From Deltaproteobacteria bacterium IMCC39524 (GTDB lineage: Bacteria > Desulfobacterota > Desulfuromonadia > Desulfuromonadales > BM103): a stretch of 64,000 nucleotides of DNA. Below, piece after piece: positions 25,758 through 40,962 of the stretch; positions within the stretch are counted from its first letter, which is position 1; each line of letters opens with the position of its first letter. The position numbers and the translations under genes are program-made. The stretch lies in the NCBI GenBank assembly GCA_029667085.1, contig JARUHJ010000002.1, positions 186,001-250,000 on the forward strand, written 5' to 3'. The notes below the pieces were generated by a model. The model made no database searches, had not been told where the DNA came from, and saw nothing but the letters and a program-made list of their open reading frames with translations.

Positions 25758-26711
25758 GTGGCTCTTACCATCTCCGGGATTACCTGGATCATTAGTTATC
25801 GTTGTAACTTGAATTGCCAACACTGCTTCTTTGACGTTAAGGGGCCTCTGAATGTTCTCAGCCATGACCTGGCTCGAGAAGCCCTTAACAGTCTGGAGCA
25901 GTCTGAACCGCTGGCCTGGCAACATGTCAGCGGTGGAGAACCCCTTCTCTTTGAGGATGAGTTGCATCGTTTGCTTGAAGTGATTCAGAAGTATGGCAGT
26001 AAAACGGTTGGTATCGCAAGCAACGGGTTCTGGGGCGAGACTCAACAGCGCGCGCAACAAACTGTGGAGCAATTGAAGACGCGAGGCGTCAATGGTGTCT
26101 GCCTCTCTGCAGATAGCTACCATCAACAACAGGTGCCGATCGCTCACTTGCATACTGCTGCTGGGCAGGTCTCTGTGCAAGGCTTGGGGAAACATTCTTT
26201 CGTCGTCTGTTGCTACCCAGAGGGAGATGTGCCGCCGGACAAAGCTGAGGTCTTTGCGATCCCTTTTGCCCCTATCCCGATCAGAAAAATAGGGAAGGGG
26301 AGCCCCCTTGCTGTAAAAAATAAAGCGGATCAGGAGCAAAGAATTCCAGAGTCGCCCTGTCGTAATCTCTGTTGCTGCTTGGGAGAGACAAGTCCTTTCG
26401 AGCCGCAGATGGTCTGGATTGACCCCTATGGCAATGTGATGATCTGCTACGGTTTAATTATCGGCAACCTTAAGGATCGTAGTCTTGGGGATGTTTTACG
26501 TGACTATTCGGTCAGCCAGTCGCCACTGTTGATGGTGTTGGCTGAAGAAGGGCCAGCCGGTCTTTATCATCGAGCTGTGGCCGAAGGGTGTCAGCCGGAG
26601 GGGTCTTTTGCCGATGAGTGTGAGCTCTGCTGGCAATCCCGTTATGTTCTTCGTGACGCTTTCCCTGACAGCCTGGGCCCTGATGAATGTTATCCGACTG
26701 TGATGAGGTAG
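25758..26711 (+). CDS. Radical SAM protein of unknown function
   Basis: This 317-residue protein starts with GTG, two bases after the PP-loop gene. The radical SAM cluster motif CNLNCQHC (Cys16, Cys20, Cys23, CX3CX2C) is near the N-terminus. HVSGGEPLL is the GGE motif that binds the SAM amino group, and KTVGIASNGFW follows it. The C-terminal part has more cysteines (PCRNLCCCLGE, DECELCWQ) and WIDPYGNVMICYGLIIGN, resembling a SPASM or twitch auxiliary-cluster region. I do not recognise a specific family. It is the last gene of the B12 operon. A corrinoid-modifying role and use of the imported B12 as a cofactor are both possible, and neither is proven. Confidence 0.85.
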   Translation: MALTISGITWIISYRCNLNCQHCFFDVKGPLNVLSHDLAREALNSLEQSEPLAWQHVSGGEPLLFEDELHRLLEVIQKYGSKTVGIASNGFWGETQQRAQQTVEQLKTRGVNGVCLSADSYHQQQVPIAHLHTAAGQVSVQGLGKHSFVVCCYPEGDVPPDKAEVFAIPFAPIPIRKIGKGSPLAVKNKADQEQRIPESPCRNLCCCLGETSPFEPQMVWIDPYGNVMICYGLIIGNLKDRSLGDVLRDYSVSQSPLLMVLAEEGPAGLYHRAVAEGCQPEGSFADECELCWQSRYVLRDAFPDSLGPDECYPTVMR

Positions 26712-26849
26712 TATAAAAGAAAGACAAAAAAGAGCCCTCCAAAAGAAGTGCTTCTCAGTGAAGGATCTGCTTGCCACCGAAAAAGCTCTGTTTGTATGTC
26801 CGAATGTTTTTGCAGATTCGTTTTTTGTCGAGAAAGAATGTTTTGTTGT

Positions 26850-26878
26850 TTGACATAGCTAATTGTTTTCGTTATAAC
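26850..26878 (+). promoter_or_regulatory. Predicted sigma-70 promoter upstream of the tRNA-tuf operon (distal)
   Basis: TTGACA at 26850-26855, 17 bases, then TATAAC at 26873-26878. This is a near-consensus match and lies about 84 bases before the first tRNA. Confidence 0.7.
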
Positions 26879-26921
26879 TGCGCACTTGTGGTGTCGCCAC
26901 CAGAAAGTTGTGAGTTTTTTC

Positions 26922-26950
26922 TTGCAATTTGCCTGGTGCTGATGTATATA
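26922..26950 (+). promoter_or_regulatory. Predicted sigma-70 promoter of the tRNA-tuf operon (proximal)
   Basis: TTGCAA at 26922-26927, 17 bases, then TATATA at 26945-26950. A GC-rich stretch (ACGCCCC) follows the -10 box, as in stringently controlled stable-RNA promoters. It ends 11 bases before tRNA-Thr. Confidence 0.72.
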
Positions 26951-26961
26951 ACGCCCCTTGT

Positions 26962-27037
26962 GCTGGCGTAGCTCAACTGGTAGAGCACCTCACTTGTAAT
27001 GAGGATGTTGGGGGTTCGATTCCTCTCGCCAGCTCCA
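26962..27037 (+). tRNA. thrU: tRNA-Thr (anticodon UGU)
   Basis: 76 nt with a 7-bp acceptor stem (GCTGGCG/CGCCAGC), anticodon loop CTTGTAA giving UGU, a GGGGG-TTCGATT-CCTCT T-arm region and an encoded CCA end. It is the first of four tRNAs before tuf, in the same order as E. coli thrU-tyrU-glyT-thrT-tufB. Confidence 0.95.
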
Positions 27038-27090
27038 TTGGGTTGCCGGGGAGCCTGGCTCCCCATAAAACTGAATAAAAGATGTCCCCT

Positions 27091-27175
27091 GGAGGGGTTC
27101 CCGAGTGGCCAAAGGGATCAGACTGTAAATCTGACGTCGTAGACTTCGGAGGTTCGAATCCTCCCCCCTCCACCA
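27091..27175 (+). tRNA. tyrU: tRNA-Tyr (anticodon GUA)
   Basis: 85 nt with acceptor stem GGAGGGG/CCCCTCC, anticodon loop CTGTAAA giving GUA, the long class II variable arm expected of tRNA-Tyr (about ACGTCGTAGACTTC), and an encoded ACCA end. Confidence 0.95.
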
Positions 27176-27314
27176 CTAAGAAAGACTTGCCGGAGAAAAG
27201 CAGGACTGTTTAGCGCAGGAGGTTGTGAACCGTAGCGACTGCGAGGATGGGATTGCCGGAATCCACAAAGAAGAATTCATAAGATTTAGGCATAAGCCCA
27301 ACGAAACGATTTAT

Positions 27315-27392
27315 GCGGGAGTAGCTCAGTTGGCTTAGAGCATCAGCCTTCCAAGCTGAGGGTCGCGGGTTCGAATCCCGTTTCCCGCTCCA
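27315..27392 (+). tRNA. glyT: tRNA-Gly (anticodon UCC)
   Basis: 78 nt including CCA, with acceptor stem GCGGGAG/TTCCCGC-like, anticodon loop CTTCCAA giving UCC, and a GCGGG-TTCGAAT-CCCGT T-arm. A gap of 139 bases without visible features separates it from tRNA-Tyr. Confidence 0.93.
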
Positions 27393-27429
27393 ATTACCAG
27401 GCTGTCTTGAGACAGTGACGATATGATAA

Positions 27430-27505
27430 GCCCACATAGCTCAGTAGGTAGAGCACATCCTTGGTAAGGATGAGGTCATCGGTTCAAGTCCGATTGTGGG
27501 CTCCA
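27430..27505 (+). tRNA. thrT: tRNA-Thr (anticodon GGU)
   Basis: 76 nt with acceptor stem GCCCACA/TGTGGGC, anticodon loop TTGGTAA giving GGU, a TCGG-TTCAAGT-CCGA T-arm and encoded CCA. It lies 133 bases before the first tuf gene and is probably co-transcribed with it. Confidence 0.95.
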
Positions 27506-27638
27506 TTTCGTTGCCAGTTAAAGAGCGAGGCGGTCAACGGTATTTGATTTCGTTTAAAATGGGGCCAGCAGCCACTGTGCTGGCAAAAAAAACAAGAAAC
27601 ATTATTTAAGAACAGGACTAAAGAGGGAGGATAACGCA

Positions 27639-28838
<1,200 letters not shown>

Positions 28839-28869
28839 CATCGCTCTTAACTGAATTTTTACAAGATCA

Positions 28870-28898
28870 GGCGTCCTGTTCTTCAAGAGCAGGACGCC
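28870..28898 (+). other. Strong hairpin between tuf copy 1 and rpmG
   Basis: GGCGTCCTG at 28870 pairs with CAGGACGCC ending at 28898, and the inner TTCTT/AAGAG extends the stem. No T run follows; the rpmG ribosome site GAGGA begins at the next base. It may act as a partial terminator, RNA-processing site or translational damper. Confidence 0.7.
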
Positions 28899-28910
28899 GA
28901 GGATTAATCA

Positions 28911-29060
28911 ATGCGTGATATCGTGACTCTTGGTTGTACTGATTGCAAACAGCGCAACTACACGACGACCAAGAACAAGAAGAATACTCCCGACAAGTTG
29001 GAGTTCAAGAAGTACTGCCGTTTCTGCCGGAAGCACACGGTCCATCGCGAGACCAAGTAA
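28911..29060 (+). CDS. rpmG: 50S ribosomal protein L33
   Basis: This 49-residue protein ([17 protein letters not shown]...) has two CxxC pairs, CTDC near residue 9 and CRFC near residue 37, so it is the zinc-binding (C+) form of L33. It lies between tuf and tRNA-Trp, ahead of secE, an order seen in many bacteria. It was found by reading the sequence because it is very short. A GAGGA site precedes the ATG. Confidence 0.95.
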   Translation: MRDIVTLGCTDCKQRNYTTTKNKKNTPDKLEFKKYCRFCRKHTVHRETK

Positions 29061-29096
29061 GGCCGACAGCTAGCGGGTCAGATTGTTTAAGGTTGC

Positions 29097-29173
29097 AGGC
29101 CAGTAGCTCTAATGGCTAGAGCACCGGTCTCCAAAACCGGGTGTTGTAGGTTCGAATCCTACCTGGCCTGCCA
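29097..29173 (+). tRNA. trpT: tRNA-Trp (anticodon CCA)
   Basis: 77 nt with acceptor stem AGGCCAG/CTGGCCT, anticodon loop CTCCAAA giving CCA, a GTAGG-TTCGAAT-CCTAC T-arm and encoded GCCA. It lies between rpmG and secE and is presumably cut from their transcript. Confidence 0.95.
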
Positions 29174-29211
29174 ATTAACTTTAACGATAATCCTACTAAT
29201 AGGTTGCGATA

Positions 29212-29397
29212 GTGAATTTCAAGGTTGGTGAATTTCTCCAGCAGGTCAAAGCGGAGCTGCAAAAGGTCACATGGCCAACCCGTAAGGAAACTTATGGGTC
29301 GACGATGGTTGTCATTGTGCTTGTCCTGATGGTTGCGGTTTTCTTGTGGGTCGTTGATACGGCGTTGTCGACAATGATTCAGACCTTGCTCAACTGA
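29212..29397 (+). CDS. secE: Preprotein translocase subunit SecE
   Basis: This 61-residue single-spanning form of SecE clamps SecY in the inner membrane. The cytoplasmic amphipathic helix carries the conserved VKAELQKVTWPTRKET-type motif, followed by one hydrophobic helix (about 30-50, VVIVLVLMVAVFLWVV). A GTG start is used, with GATAGT just before it and no strong ribosome site. It ends 16 bases before nusG. Confidence 0.95.
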   Translation: MNFKVGEFLQQVKAELQKVTWPTRKETYGSTMVVIVLVLMVAVFLWVVDTALSTMIQTLLN

Positions 29398-29413
29398 GAG
29401 ACCTGGTGAATCC

Positions 29414-29950
29414 ATGAGCGAGAAGAAGTGGTACGGAGTACATACTTACTCGGGTTACGAGAACAAGGTCAAACTCAACCTTGAAGAACGCATCCGCTCC
29501 TTAGGCGCGGAAGAGTTGTTCGGTGAGGTTTTGATCCCCTCGGAGACCGTTGTTGAGCTTAAGAATGGTGAACGAAAAACGTCCACCCGTAAGTTCTTTC
29601 CCGGTTATATCCTGGTTCATGTCGAGTTGAACAGTGAGACCTGGCATATCGTTAAGGATACGCCAAAGGTCACCGGTTTTGTGGGCGGTGGAACAACGCC
29701 TCCGCCGATCCCGGATGATGAGGTGGCCAAGATTACTGCGCGCATGGAAGAAGGCGTGGAACGGCCCAAGCCGAAAGTCGAGTTTGAAGTTGGTGAAACC
29801 GTACGGGTTATCGATGGTCCGTTCCTTAATTTCACCGGCATTGTCGAAGACGTTAAGCCTGATAAGGCGAAGCTCAAGGTTATGGTCAGCATCTTTGGCC
29901 GTGTAACCCCCGTTGAGCTCGAGTTTATTCAGGTTGAGAAGACCAGCTGA
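29414..29950 (+). CDS. nusG: Transcription antitermination factor NusG
   Basis: This 178-residue protein joins an N-terminal NGN domain ([28 protein letters not shown]) that binds RNA polymerase and a C-terminal KOW domain ([18 protein letters not shown]) that contacts Rho or ribosomal S10. The hydrophobic NGN pocket and VGGGTTP linker are normal, so it is the general factor and not a specialised paralogue. It lies directly between secE and rplK. Confidence 0.97.
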   Translation: MSEKKWYGVHTYSGYENKVKLNLEERIRSLGAEELFGEVLIPSETVVELKNGERKTSTRKFFPGYILVHVELNSETWHIVKDTPKVTGFVGGGTTPPPIPDDEVAKITARMEEGVERPKPKVEFEVGETVRVIDGPFLNFTGIVEDVKPDKAKLKVMVSIFGRVTPVELEFIQVEKTS

Positions 29951-29986
29951 ACCGCTGGTGGAATATAGTTTTTAAGGAGTCATTTC

Positions 29987-30412
29987 ATGGCCAAAAAGGT
30001 TGTTGGACAGATAAAATTGCAGATCGCTGCCGGTAAGGCAAACCCTTCACCACCAGTCGGTCCGGCATTGGGTCAGCACGGCGTAAACATCATGGAGTTC
30101 TGCAAGGCTTATAATGCCAGAACGCAGGATCAGGACGGCCTGATTATTCCGGTCATCATTACGGTCTATGCTGACCGCTCCTTTACTTTTATTACCAAAA
30201 CTCCTCCCGCAGCGGTTCTGTTGCTGAAGGCTGCCAAGATTGCCAAAGGGTCTGGTGTGCCGAACAAGGACAAGGTTGGTAAAGTTACCAAGGCTCAGGT
30301 TGAGGAAATTGCCAAGCTCAAAATGCCTGACTTGAATGCATATAACATTGAAGGCGCCATGCGTATCATTGAGGGAACTGCCCGCAGCATGGGTCTCGAG
30401 GTTGAAGCTTAA
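29987..30412 (+). CDS. rplK: 50S ribosomal protein L11
   Basis: This 141-residue protein has the conserved N-terminal [19 protein letters not shown] loop and the C-terminal RNA-binding domain ending in [13 protein letters not shown]11 binds the GTPase centre of 23S rRNA and supports elongation factors and RelA sensing. TAAGGAG precedes the ATG. Confidence 0.98.
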   Translation: MAKKVVGQIKLQIAAGKANPSPPVGPALGQHGVNIMEFCKAYNARTQDQDGLIIPVIITVYADRSFTFITKTPPAAVLLLKAAKIAKGSGVPNKDKVGKVTKAQVEEIAKLKMPDLNAYNIEGAMRIIEGTARSMGLEVEA

Positions 30413-30444
30413 TTACTACACGCTGAATGCGGAGAATATAGACA

Positions 30445-31146
30445 ATGGCAACTGGAAAACAGATTAAAGCGTCCAAGGAAAAAGTCGACCGAAACAAGAA
30501 TTACGAGGTTGACGAGGCGTTGGCTCTGGTCAAAGAAACGGCATTCGCCAAATTTGACGAGTCGGTAGACGTGTCAGTCAAGCTCGGCGTTGACCCCCGT
30601 AAAGCAGACCAGATGGTGCGTGGTGCCGTTGTTCTGCCGAACGGTCTGGGTAAGACGATCCGTGTCTTGGTCTTTGCCAAGGGCGAAAAAGCTCTGGAAG
30701 CTCAGAACGCTGGTGCCGATCATGTTGGTGGTGACGACCTGGTCGACAAGATCAAAGATGGCTGGTTCGATTTTGATACCGCGATTGCTACTCCTGATAT
30801 GATGGGAACCGTTGGTAAAATCGGCAAGCTTCTCGGCCCTCGTGGCCTGATGCCGAACCCGAAGGTTGGAACTGTTACCTTTGAGGTGAGCCGCGCTGTT
30901 GAAGAAGCCAAGTCCGGTAAGGTTGAGTATCGTGTCGAAAAAGCAGGTATCATCCATGCTCCTGTCGGCAAGGCTTCCTTTGACGCTGACAAGCTTAAGG
31001 GCAATCTGCTTACTTTGATGGACGCGATTTTTAAAGCCAAGCCGTCTACAGCCAAAGGTACCTATGTGAAGAAGGTTACCATTTCTTCAACAATGGGTCC
31101 TGGTGTCAATGTTGACGTGCCCGATCTGCAGGCACTCGTCAAATAA
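30445..31146 (+). CDS. rplA: 50S ribosomal protein L1
   Basis: This 233-residue L1 has both domains of the family, with [21 protein letters not shown]-type residues ([13 protein letters not shown]) and [14 protein letters not shown] in the RNA-binding interface. L1 forms the mobile stalk that moves the E-site tRNA and in many bacteria represses the L11-L1 message. It is 32 bases after rplK. Confidence 0.98.
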   Translation: MATGKQIKASKEKVDRNKNYEVDEALALVKETAFAKFDESVDVSVKLGVDPRKADQMVRGAVVLPNGLGKTIRVLVFAKGEKALEAQNAGADHVGGDDLVDKIKDGWFDFDTAIATPDMMGTVGKIGKLLGPRGLMPNPKVGTVTFEVSRAVEEAKSGKVEYRVEKAGIIHAPVGKASFDADKLKGNLLTLMDAIFKAKPSTAKGTYVKKVTISSTMGPGVNVDVPDLQALVK

Positions 31147-31189
31147 TTATGACGTGTTACCGTAGCTGTTTTATGGCTACGTTTGTTAC

Positions 31190-31350
31190 ATAAAAGGCAA
31201 CTCCTGGCCACAGACAGCAGGTACCTTGCGGTTTAATGGTACAGCCACCTGCCGAGGCGAGATGGATGGTGTGCGAGACAATCAGTCTCTTCTTCACCTT
31301 CTTGAAGGCTAGGATGAAGAGCTTGTAAAAGCTCGGAAATCTACAGGAAA
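31190..31350 (+). promoter_or_regulatory. Probable L10 leader RNA (autoregulatory site for L10-L7/L12)
   Basis: The 216-base gap between rplA and rplJ contains stacked hairpins: GCAGGT at 31217 with ACCTGC at 31247, with ACC/GGT inside, and GAGCTT at 31319 with AAGCTC at 31329, just before the rplJ ribosome site. A leader here that binds L10 and L7/L12 is widespread in bacteria. The class is inferred from position and folding; conserved internal loops were not checked. Confidence 0.55.
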
Positions 31351-31362
31351 GGAGGAGAGACA

Positions 31363-31884
31363 TTGAATAAGCAAAGCAAAGAAGCTCTAATCGCGGAATT
31401 ATCGGTCAAGCTTAAGGAAGCTAAAGCAGCTTTTCTGGCTGATTATCGTGGTCTTGACGTTGCTCAGGCAAATGACTTGCGGAATAAACTCCGTGAAACT
31501 GGGGTTGACTATCGGGTGGTTAAGAACACTCTGCTACGTCTGGCTTCGAAGGACACAGAGTCTGCATGTCTGGACGAGTACCTGAGTGGTCCGACATCAA
31601 TTGCCCTGGTTAATGATGATCCGGTGGCACCAGCTAAAGCGTTGGTGGAGTTTGCCAAGAAGAACGAAGCTTTCGAACTGAAGGCAGGCATGCTCGACGG
31701 TAAGCTGTTGGCTATTGCAGACATCAAGGCCCTGGCTGAACTGCCAAGCCGTGAAGAGCTGCTGGCCAAAATGCTGGGTTCCATGAGCGCTCCGGCGTCC
31801 AACTTCGTTGGCGTTCTGGCTGCTGTGCCTCGTACATTTGTACAGGCTCTGTCGGCAATCAAAGATCAAAAAGACGCAGCCTGA
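31363..31884 (+). CDS. rplJ: 50S ribosomal protein L10
   Basis: This 173-residue protein forms the base of the L7/L12 stalk. The N-terminal rRNA-binding domain has [20 protein letters not shown] (seen as [10 protein letters not shown]) and [12 protein letters not shown]; the C-terminal helix that binds L7/L12 dimers is present. It uses a TTG start, supported by AAAGGAGGAGAG directly upstream, and is preceded by a structured leader. Confidence 0.97.
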   Translation: MNKQSKEALIAELSVKLKEAKAAFLADYRGLDVAQANDLRNKLRETGVDYRVVKNTLLRLASKDTESACLDEYLSGPTSIALVNDDPVAPAKALVEFAKKNEAFELKAGMLDGKLLAIADIKALAELPSREELLAKMLGSMSAPASNFVGVLAAVPRTFVQALSAIKDQKDAA

Positions 31885-31954
31885 GTTTTCTCTGGCTAAC
31901 CGAATACAAATTAATAACTTAATCTAGATAAAGAATTACGGAGGATTTAGAACA

Positions 31955-32338
31955 ATGGCTGATATCACAAAAGAACAAGTAATTGAATTCATCAAACAGA
32001 TGAGCGTCCTTGAACTTGCTGAAATGGTCAAGGAACTGGAAGAAGTCTTTGGCGTTTCTGCTGCTGCCCCTGTGGCTGTTGCTGCTGCCGGTCCTGCTGC
32101 TGGTGGCGATGCTGCTGCTGAAGAGAAGACTGAGTTTGACGTTGTTCTCACCGCTATTGGCGACAAGAAAATCAACGTCATCAAGGTTGTCCGTGCTATC
32201 ACCGGCCTGGGCCTGAAGGAAGCTAAGGACCTGGTTGATGGTACACCTAACACCGTCAAAGAAGGCGCATCCAAAGAAGAAGCCGAGGGCATCAAATCAC
32301 AGCTCGAAGAAGCTGGCGCAAGCGTGGAGCTCAAATAG
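31955..32338 (+). CDS. rplL: 50S ribosomal protein L7/L12
   Basis: This 127-residue protein has the N-terminal dimerisation domain, an alanine- and glycine-rich hinge ([15 protein letters not shown]) and the C-terminal factor-binding domain with the conserved [20 protein letters not shown] region (as [14 protein letters not shown]). Multiple copies on the stalk recruit translation GTPases. GGAGG precedes the ATG. Confidence 0.98.
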   Translation: MADITKEQVIEFIKQMSVLELAEMVKELEEVFGVSAAAPVAVAAAGPAAGGDAAAEEKTEFDVVLTAIGDKKINVIKVVRAITGLGLKEAKDLVDGTPNTVKEGASKEEAEGIKSQLEEAGASVELK

Positions 32339-32363
32339 TAGCCCGCCTCGGATAATCACGTCC

Positions 32364-32394
32364 TAGCCAAGGTCGCCTTGTGCGGCCTTGGCTA
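32364..32394 (+). promoter_or_regulatory. Hairpin/attenuator between rplL and rpoB
   Basis: TAGCCAAGG at 32364-32372 and CCTTGGCTA at 32386-32394 form a 9-bp stem with further G-C pairing in the loop. Only TTATAC follows, so it would end transcription partially at most. A partial terminator at this position sets the ribosomal protein to RNA polymerase ratio in E. coli. Confidence 0.6.
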
Positions 32395-32425
32395 TTATAC
32401 ATTCAGTTAGCTAGAAGGAGACACC

Positions 32426-35400
32426 ATGGCTTATTCGATTGCGAATAACCAGCTACTTAGGAAACACTTTCAGGAAATCAAACGGATTATCGATATCCCC
32501 AACCTGATTGATATCCAGAAGAATTCCTATCAGCGTTTCCTGCAGGCGGATTTGCCTGCTTCCGCCCGCCAGAATATTGGTGTGGAGGCGGTTTTCCGTT
32601 CAGTATTCCCGATTCGGGATTTCAGCGAGACCTGCTCCTTGGAGTATGTCGAGTACACGCTGGGGACCCCTAAGTATGATGTCGAGGAATGCCACCAACG
32701 GGGGATGACTTTTGCAGCGCCTATGAAGGTTAAGGTGCGGCTGGTCTCGTGGGATGTTGACAAAGAGTCTGGCGTACAGTCGATTCGCGACATCAAGGAG
32801 CAGGAAGTTTATTTCGGCGAAATTCCGTTGATGACCGAGAATGGTACATTCATCGTCAATGGCACTGAACGTGTAATCGTCAGTCAGCTGCATCGTTCGC
32901 CCGGGGTCTTCTTTGACCACGACAAGGGCAAGACGCATTCGAGCGGCAAGATTCTGTACAGCGCCCGGGTTATCCCTTATCGGGGTTCCTGGCTCGATTT
33001 TGACTTTGATCACAAAGATATCCTTTTTGTGCGCATCGACAGGCGACGTAAGTTGCCGGCCACTGTGCTGCTTAAAGCTCTCGGTTATTCTGTCGAGGAG
33101 CTTTTGAACCGTTACTACGACACAGAAGAAATTTTTGTGGAGAGTGGTGATACAGCAGAGACACGAGTTTATCGCAAAAAGGTTAATACCAAGCTTCTTC
33201 TCGGTCAGCGTGCAACCTTTGAGGTTGTTGATGCCGACGGCGAGGTTCTTGTAAAGGCCAACCGTAAGTTTACCAAGGCCGCGATTCGAAAAATTGAAGA
33301 GAAACAACTCGAATTCATCGAGATTCCTGAAGAGGAGGTCGTTGGTAAGATCGCTTCGGCCGATGTCATTGATGAATCAACGGGTGAGGTGTTGATTGAG
33401 TGTAATGAAGAGCTTACGGCCGCCAAGCTCGAAGAGCTCGTTACCCGTGGCATCAATAACATCAAGGTCCTCTTTATCGACAACATGTTTGTCGGCCCCT
33501 ATCTGCGCGACACCCTCCTTCTGGATAAGGTTAACTCTCCGGAAGAAGCCAAGGTAGAAATTTACCGTCGACTGCGCCCGGGAGATCCGCCAACACTCAA
33601 GAGCTCTGACGCACTCTTTACGAGTCTCTTCTTCAACGAAGAACGCTACGATCTGTCGACGGTCGGTCGTCTCAAGCTGAATCACAAGCTTGGGCTGAAG
33701 CTGCCTCTCGAAGTGACGACCCTGACCACGGATGACATTCTTGAGGTCGTGCGCTACCTGATCGATCTGCGTAATGGTGCTCATGAATGGGAAGTTGAGG
33801 ACGACAAGGGTAATACACGTAAACTGCCGGTCAAGATTGACGACATCGATCATCTTGGCAATCGCCGCGTACGTGCTGTTGGTGAACTGCTTGAAAATCA
33901 GTATCGTGTTGGCCTCGTTCGCATGGAGCGGGCCATTAAGGAGCGCATGAGCCTGCAGGAAGTGGATAGCCTGATGCCCCACGACCTGATTAACTCCAAG
34001 CCGGTTTCGGCTGTTGTTAAGGAGTTCTTCGGTTCGAGTCAGCTTTCCCAGTTTATGGACCAGACCAATCCGCTTTCGGAGATCACGCACAAGCGTCGCC
34101 TCTCCGCCCTCGGACCTGGTGGTCTGACCCGTGAGCGAGCCGGTTTTGAAGTTCGTGACGTTCACGCTACTCACTATGGTCGTGTCTGCCCGATCGAGAC
34201 TCCTGAGGGCCCAAACATTGGTCTGATCGCTTCACTCTCGACCTACGCCCGAATCAATGTTCATGGTTTCGTGGAGACACCTTACCGGATCGTTACGGAC
34301 GGCAAGGTTACTTCCGAAATTCAATACTTCTCAGCTCTGCAAGAAGAGGGTCACGCAATCGCCCAGGCGAATGCTCCCCTCGACAAAAAGAACTGTTTTG
34401 TTAACGAACTGGTCAATGCACGTAAAAACGGCGAGTTCATGTTGATCAATCGCGAAGAGATCGGTCTGATGGACGTTTCACCGAAGCAGTTGGTTTCGGT
34501 GGCCGCTTCACTGATTCCATTCCTCGAGAACGACGACGCCAACCGCGCCCTGATGGGCTCCAACATGATGCGTCAGGCCGTGCCTCTGTTGCGTGCTGAT
34601 GCCCCCTTGGTCGGAACCGGCATGGAGCGTATCGTCTCTCATGACTCCGGTTCAGCGGTTGTCGCCAGACACGACGGTATTGTCGAAAACGTTGACGCCG
34701 GCCGTATCGTCGTCAAGATTGATGACCATGAGGTTGATGAGACCGGAACCGGTGTTGACATCTACAACCTGATCAAGTTTATCCGTTCCAATCAGAACAC
34801 CTGCCTCAACCAGAAGCCGATCGTTAAAGTCGGTGACAAGATCAAGCGCGGTGAAATCATGGCCGACGGTCCGTCCACCCAGTGGGGGGAGTTGGCTCTC
34901 GGACAGAATGTTCTGGTCGCGTTCATGCCCTGGGGCGGCTACAACTTCGAGGACTCGATCCTGATCTCCGAGAAGCTGGTTAAGGAAGACCGCTACACCT
35001 CAATTCACATTGAGGAGTTTGAGTGTGTTGCCCGCGATACCAAGCTGGGTAAGGAAGAGATTACCGACGATATCCCCAATCTTGGCGAGGATGCCCTGAG
35101 CGATCTCGACGAGAGCGGTATTATCCGGATCGGGGCTGAAGTCAAGCCGACCGACATCCTGGTTGGTAAGATCACGCCGAAAGGTGAGACACAGCTGTCA
35201 CCAGAAGAGAAGCTACTGCGGGCCATTTTCGGCGAAAAGGCCGGTGATGTTCGCGATACTTCCCTGCGCGTGCCACCTGGTGTCGAAGGTGTCGTTATCG
35301 GCGCCCGCGTCTTCTCCCGCAAGGGTTTGGACAAGGATAGCCGTACTGAGTATATCGAGCAGACTGAGATCGACAAGCTGCTTAAGGACCAGAATGACGA

Positions 35401-36592
35401 GATTCGCATCATCCGTGAGTCTTCTCAGCGCAAGCTGGCCGGTCTTCTGAATGGCCAGGCGGTTTCTGCCCCGGTCAAGGATCGTGATGGTAAAACCCTG
35501 TTGGCCAAGGGTCGTAAAATTACCGAAAAGGCTCTGGAGTCGATCCCTTTCAGCCTCTGGCGTGAAATTTCTCTTGCTGATGAAGAAGCGGAAAAAAAGG
35601 TCAGTGAAACTGTCCGGCGCCTGACTGAGCGTGAAGATATCATCAAGACTGTTTTTGCCGACAAGATTGAAAAGCTCAAGCGCGGCGATGATCTGCCTCC
35701 GGGCGTGATCAAAATGGTCAAGGTCTATATCGCCATCAAACGTCGACTCTCTGTCGGTGACAAGATGGCCGGTCGTCACGGTAACAAAGGTGTCCTCTCT
35801 CGCATCCTGCCTGAAGAAGACATGCCTTACCGCGATGATGGTACTCCGGTAGAGATAGTCCTCAACCCGCTGGGTGTCCCGTCTCGTATGAACGTCGGTC
35901 AGATCCTGGAGACCCACCTTGGCCTCGCGGCGCGCGGTCTGGGTGAGCAGATTCAGGCCTCTATCGATCAGATGCTCGATCCGAAGAAGCTGCGCAAGCA
36001 GATCAAGGACATCTACGGCAACAAGGAGCTGAACGGCTTCATTGATGCTTTGAGCGATGATGACGTCCTGACGCTGGCGCGTCGCCTCTCACACGGTGTT
36101 CCCATGGCTTCACCGGTCTTCGAGGGTGTTCATGAAGACCAGATCAAAGGTGAGCTGGAGCGTGCCGGTATGCCGATGAGCGGCCAGATGACTTTACATG
36201 ACGGTCGTAGTGGCGAAGTGTTTAAAGAGAAGGTCACCGTCGGTATTATGTATATGCTCAAACTGCATCACTTGGTCGACGACAAGATTCACGCTCGAAG
36301 CATTGGCCCCTACAGCCTGGTTACTCAGCAGCCGCTGGGTGGTAAGGCGCAGTTCGGTGGCCAGCGCCTCGGTGAGATGGAGGTCTGGGCCATGGAAGCT
36401 TACGGTGCAGCGCATGCGCTACAGGAATTCCTTACGGTCAAGTCAGATGACGTGGCTGGTCGGACCCGGATTTACGAGGCGATCGTCAAGGGTAAGCATA
36501 CCCTCGAAGCTGGCCTCCCGGAATCGTTCAATGTTCTTATCAAAGAACTTCAGGCTCTCTGCCTCGATGTAGAGCTGCTTGAAGAGGACTGA
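32426..36592 (+). CDS. rpoB: RNA polymerase beta subunit
   Basis: This 1388-residue subunit is close to the size of its proteobacterial relatives. The rifampicin-binding cluster [16 protein letters not shown] and [12 protein letters not shown] (around residue 535) is of the sensitive type. [13 protein letters not shown] and [21 protein letters not shown] near the C-terminus hold active-site and beta-prime contact residues. An AGAAGGAG site precedes the ATG. Confidence 0.99.
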   Translation: MAYSIANNQLLRKHFQEIKRIIDIPNLIDIQKNSYQRFLQADLPASARQNIGVEAVFRSVFPIRDFSETCSLEYVEYTLGTPKYDVEECHQRGMTFAAPMKVKVRLVSWDVDKESGVQSIRDIKEQEVYFGEIPLMTENGTFIVNGTERVIVSQLHRSPGVFFDHDKGKTHSSGKILYSARVIPYRGSWLDFDFDHKDILFVRIDRRRKLPATVLLKALGYSVEELLNRYYDTEEIFVESGDTAETRVYRKKVNTKLLLGQRATFEVVDADGEVLVKANRKFTKAAIRKIEEKQLEFIEIPEEEVVGKIASADVIDESTGEVLIECNEELTAAKLEELVTRGINNIKVLFIDNMFVGPYLRDTLLLDKVNSPEEAKVEIYRRLRPGDPPTLKSSDALFTSLFFNEERYDLSTVGRLKLNHKLGLKLPLEVTTLTTDDILEVVRYLIDLRNGAHEWEVEDDKGNTRKLPVKIDDIDHLGNRRVRAVGELLENQYRVGLVRMERAIKERMSLQEVDSLMPHDLINSKPVSAVVKEFFGSSQLSQFMDQTNPLSEITHKRRLSALGPGGLTRERAGFEVRDVHATHYGRVCPIETPEGPNIGLIASLSTYARINVHGFVETPYRIVTDGKVTSEIQYFSALQEEGHAIAQANAPLDKKNCFVNELVNARKNGEFMLINREEIGLMDVSPKQLVSVAASLIPFLENDDANRALMGSNMMRQAVPLLRADAPLVGTGMERIVSHDSGSAVVARHDGIVENVDAGRIVVKIDDHEVDETGTGVDIYNLIKFIRSNQNTCLNQKPIVKVGDKIKRGEIMADGPSTQWGELALGQNVLVAFMPWGGYNFEDSILISEKLVKEDRYTSIHIEEFECVARDTKLGKEEITDDIPNLGEDALSDLDESGIIRIGAEVKPTDILVGKITPKGETQLSPEEKLLRAIFGEKAGDVRDTSLRVPPGVEGVVIGARVFSRKGLDKDSRTEYIEQTEIDKLLKDQNDEIRIIRESSQRKLAGLLNGQAVSAPVKDRDGKTLLAKGRKITEKALESIPFSLWREISLADEEAEKKVSETVRRLTEREDIIKTVFADKIEKLKRGDDLPPGVIKMVKVYIAIKRRLSVGDKMAGRHGNKGVLSRILPEEDMPYRDDGTPVEIVLNPLGVPSRMNVGQILETHLGLAARGLGEQIQASIDQMLDPKKLRKQIKDIYGNKELNGFIDALSDDDVLTLARRLSHGVPMASPVFEGVHEDQIKGELERAGMPMSGQMTLHDGRSGEVFKEKVTVGIMYMLKLHHLVDDKIHARSIGPYSLVTQQPLGGKAQFGGQRLGEMEVWAMEAYGAAHALQEFLTVKSDDVAGRTRIYEAIVKGKHTLEAGLPESFNVLIKELQALCLDVELLEED

Positions 36593-36632
36593 TACTGTAG
36601 CGAACCCCTCATCCTGAGAAGGAGGATGTGTC

Positions 36633-40817
<4,185 letters not shown>

Positions 40818-40862
40818 CTTTTTCGGCTCGCAATAAAAAATAGTAGTTTGCTTTTAAAATGC

Positions 40863-40891
40863 TTGACAGGGGAGGCCCGCTTTGTTAGATT
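40863..40891 (+). promoter_or_regulatory. Predicted promoter of the str operon
   Basis: TTGACA at 40863-40868, 17 bases, and TAGATT at 40886-40891, in the 145-base gap between rpoC and rpsL. It would start transcription about 65 bases before the rpsL start and feed the long rpsL-to-rplQ run. Confidence 0.65.
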
Positions 40892-40962
40892 CAGCGGGTT
40901 TTCTCCTCTGAGAAAATCTGTTCTTTTAACGCTATGAATACGCAAAAATCGGGAGTGATTCT

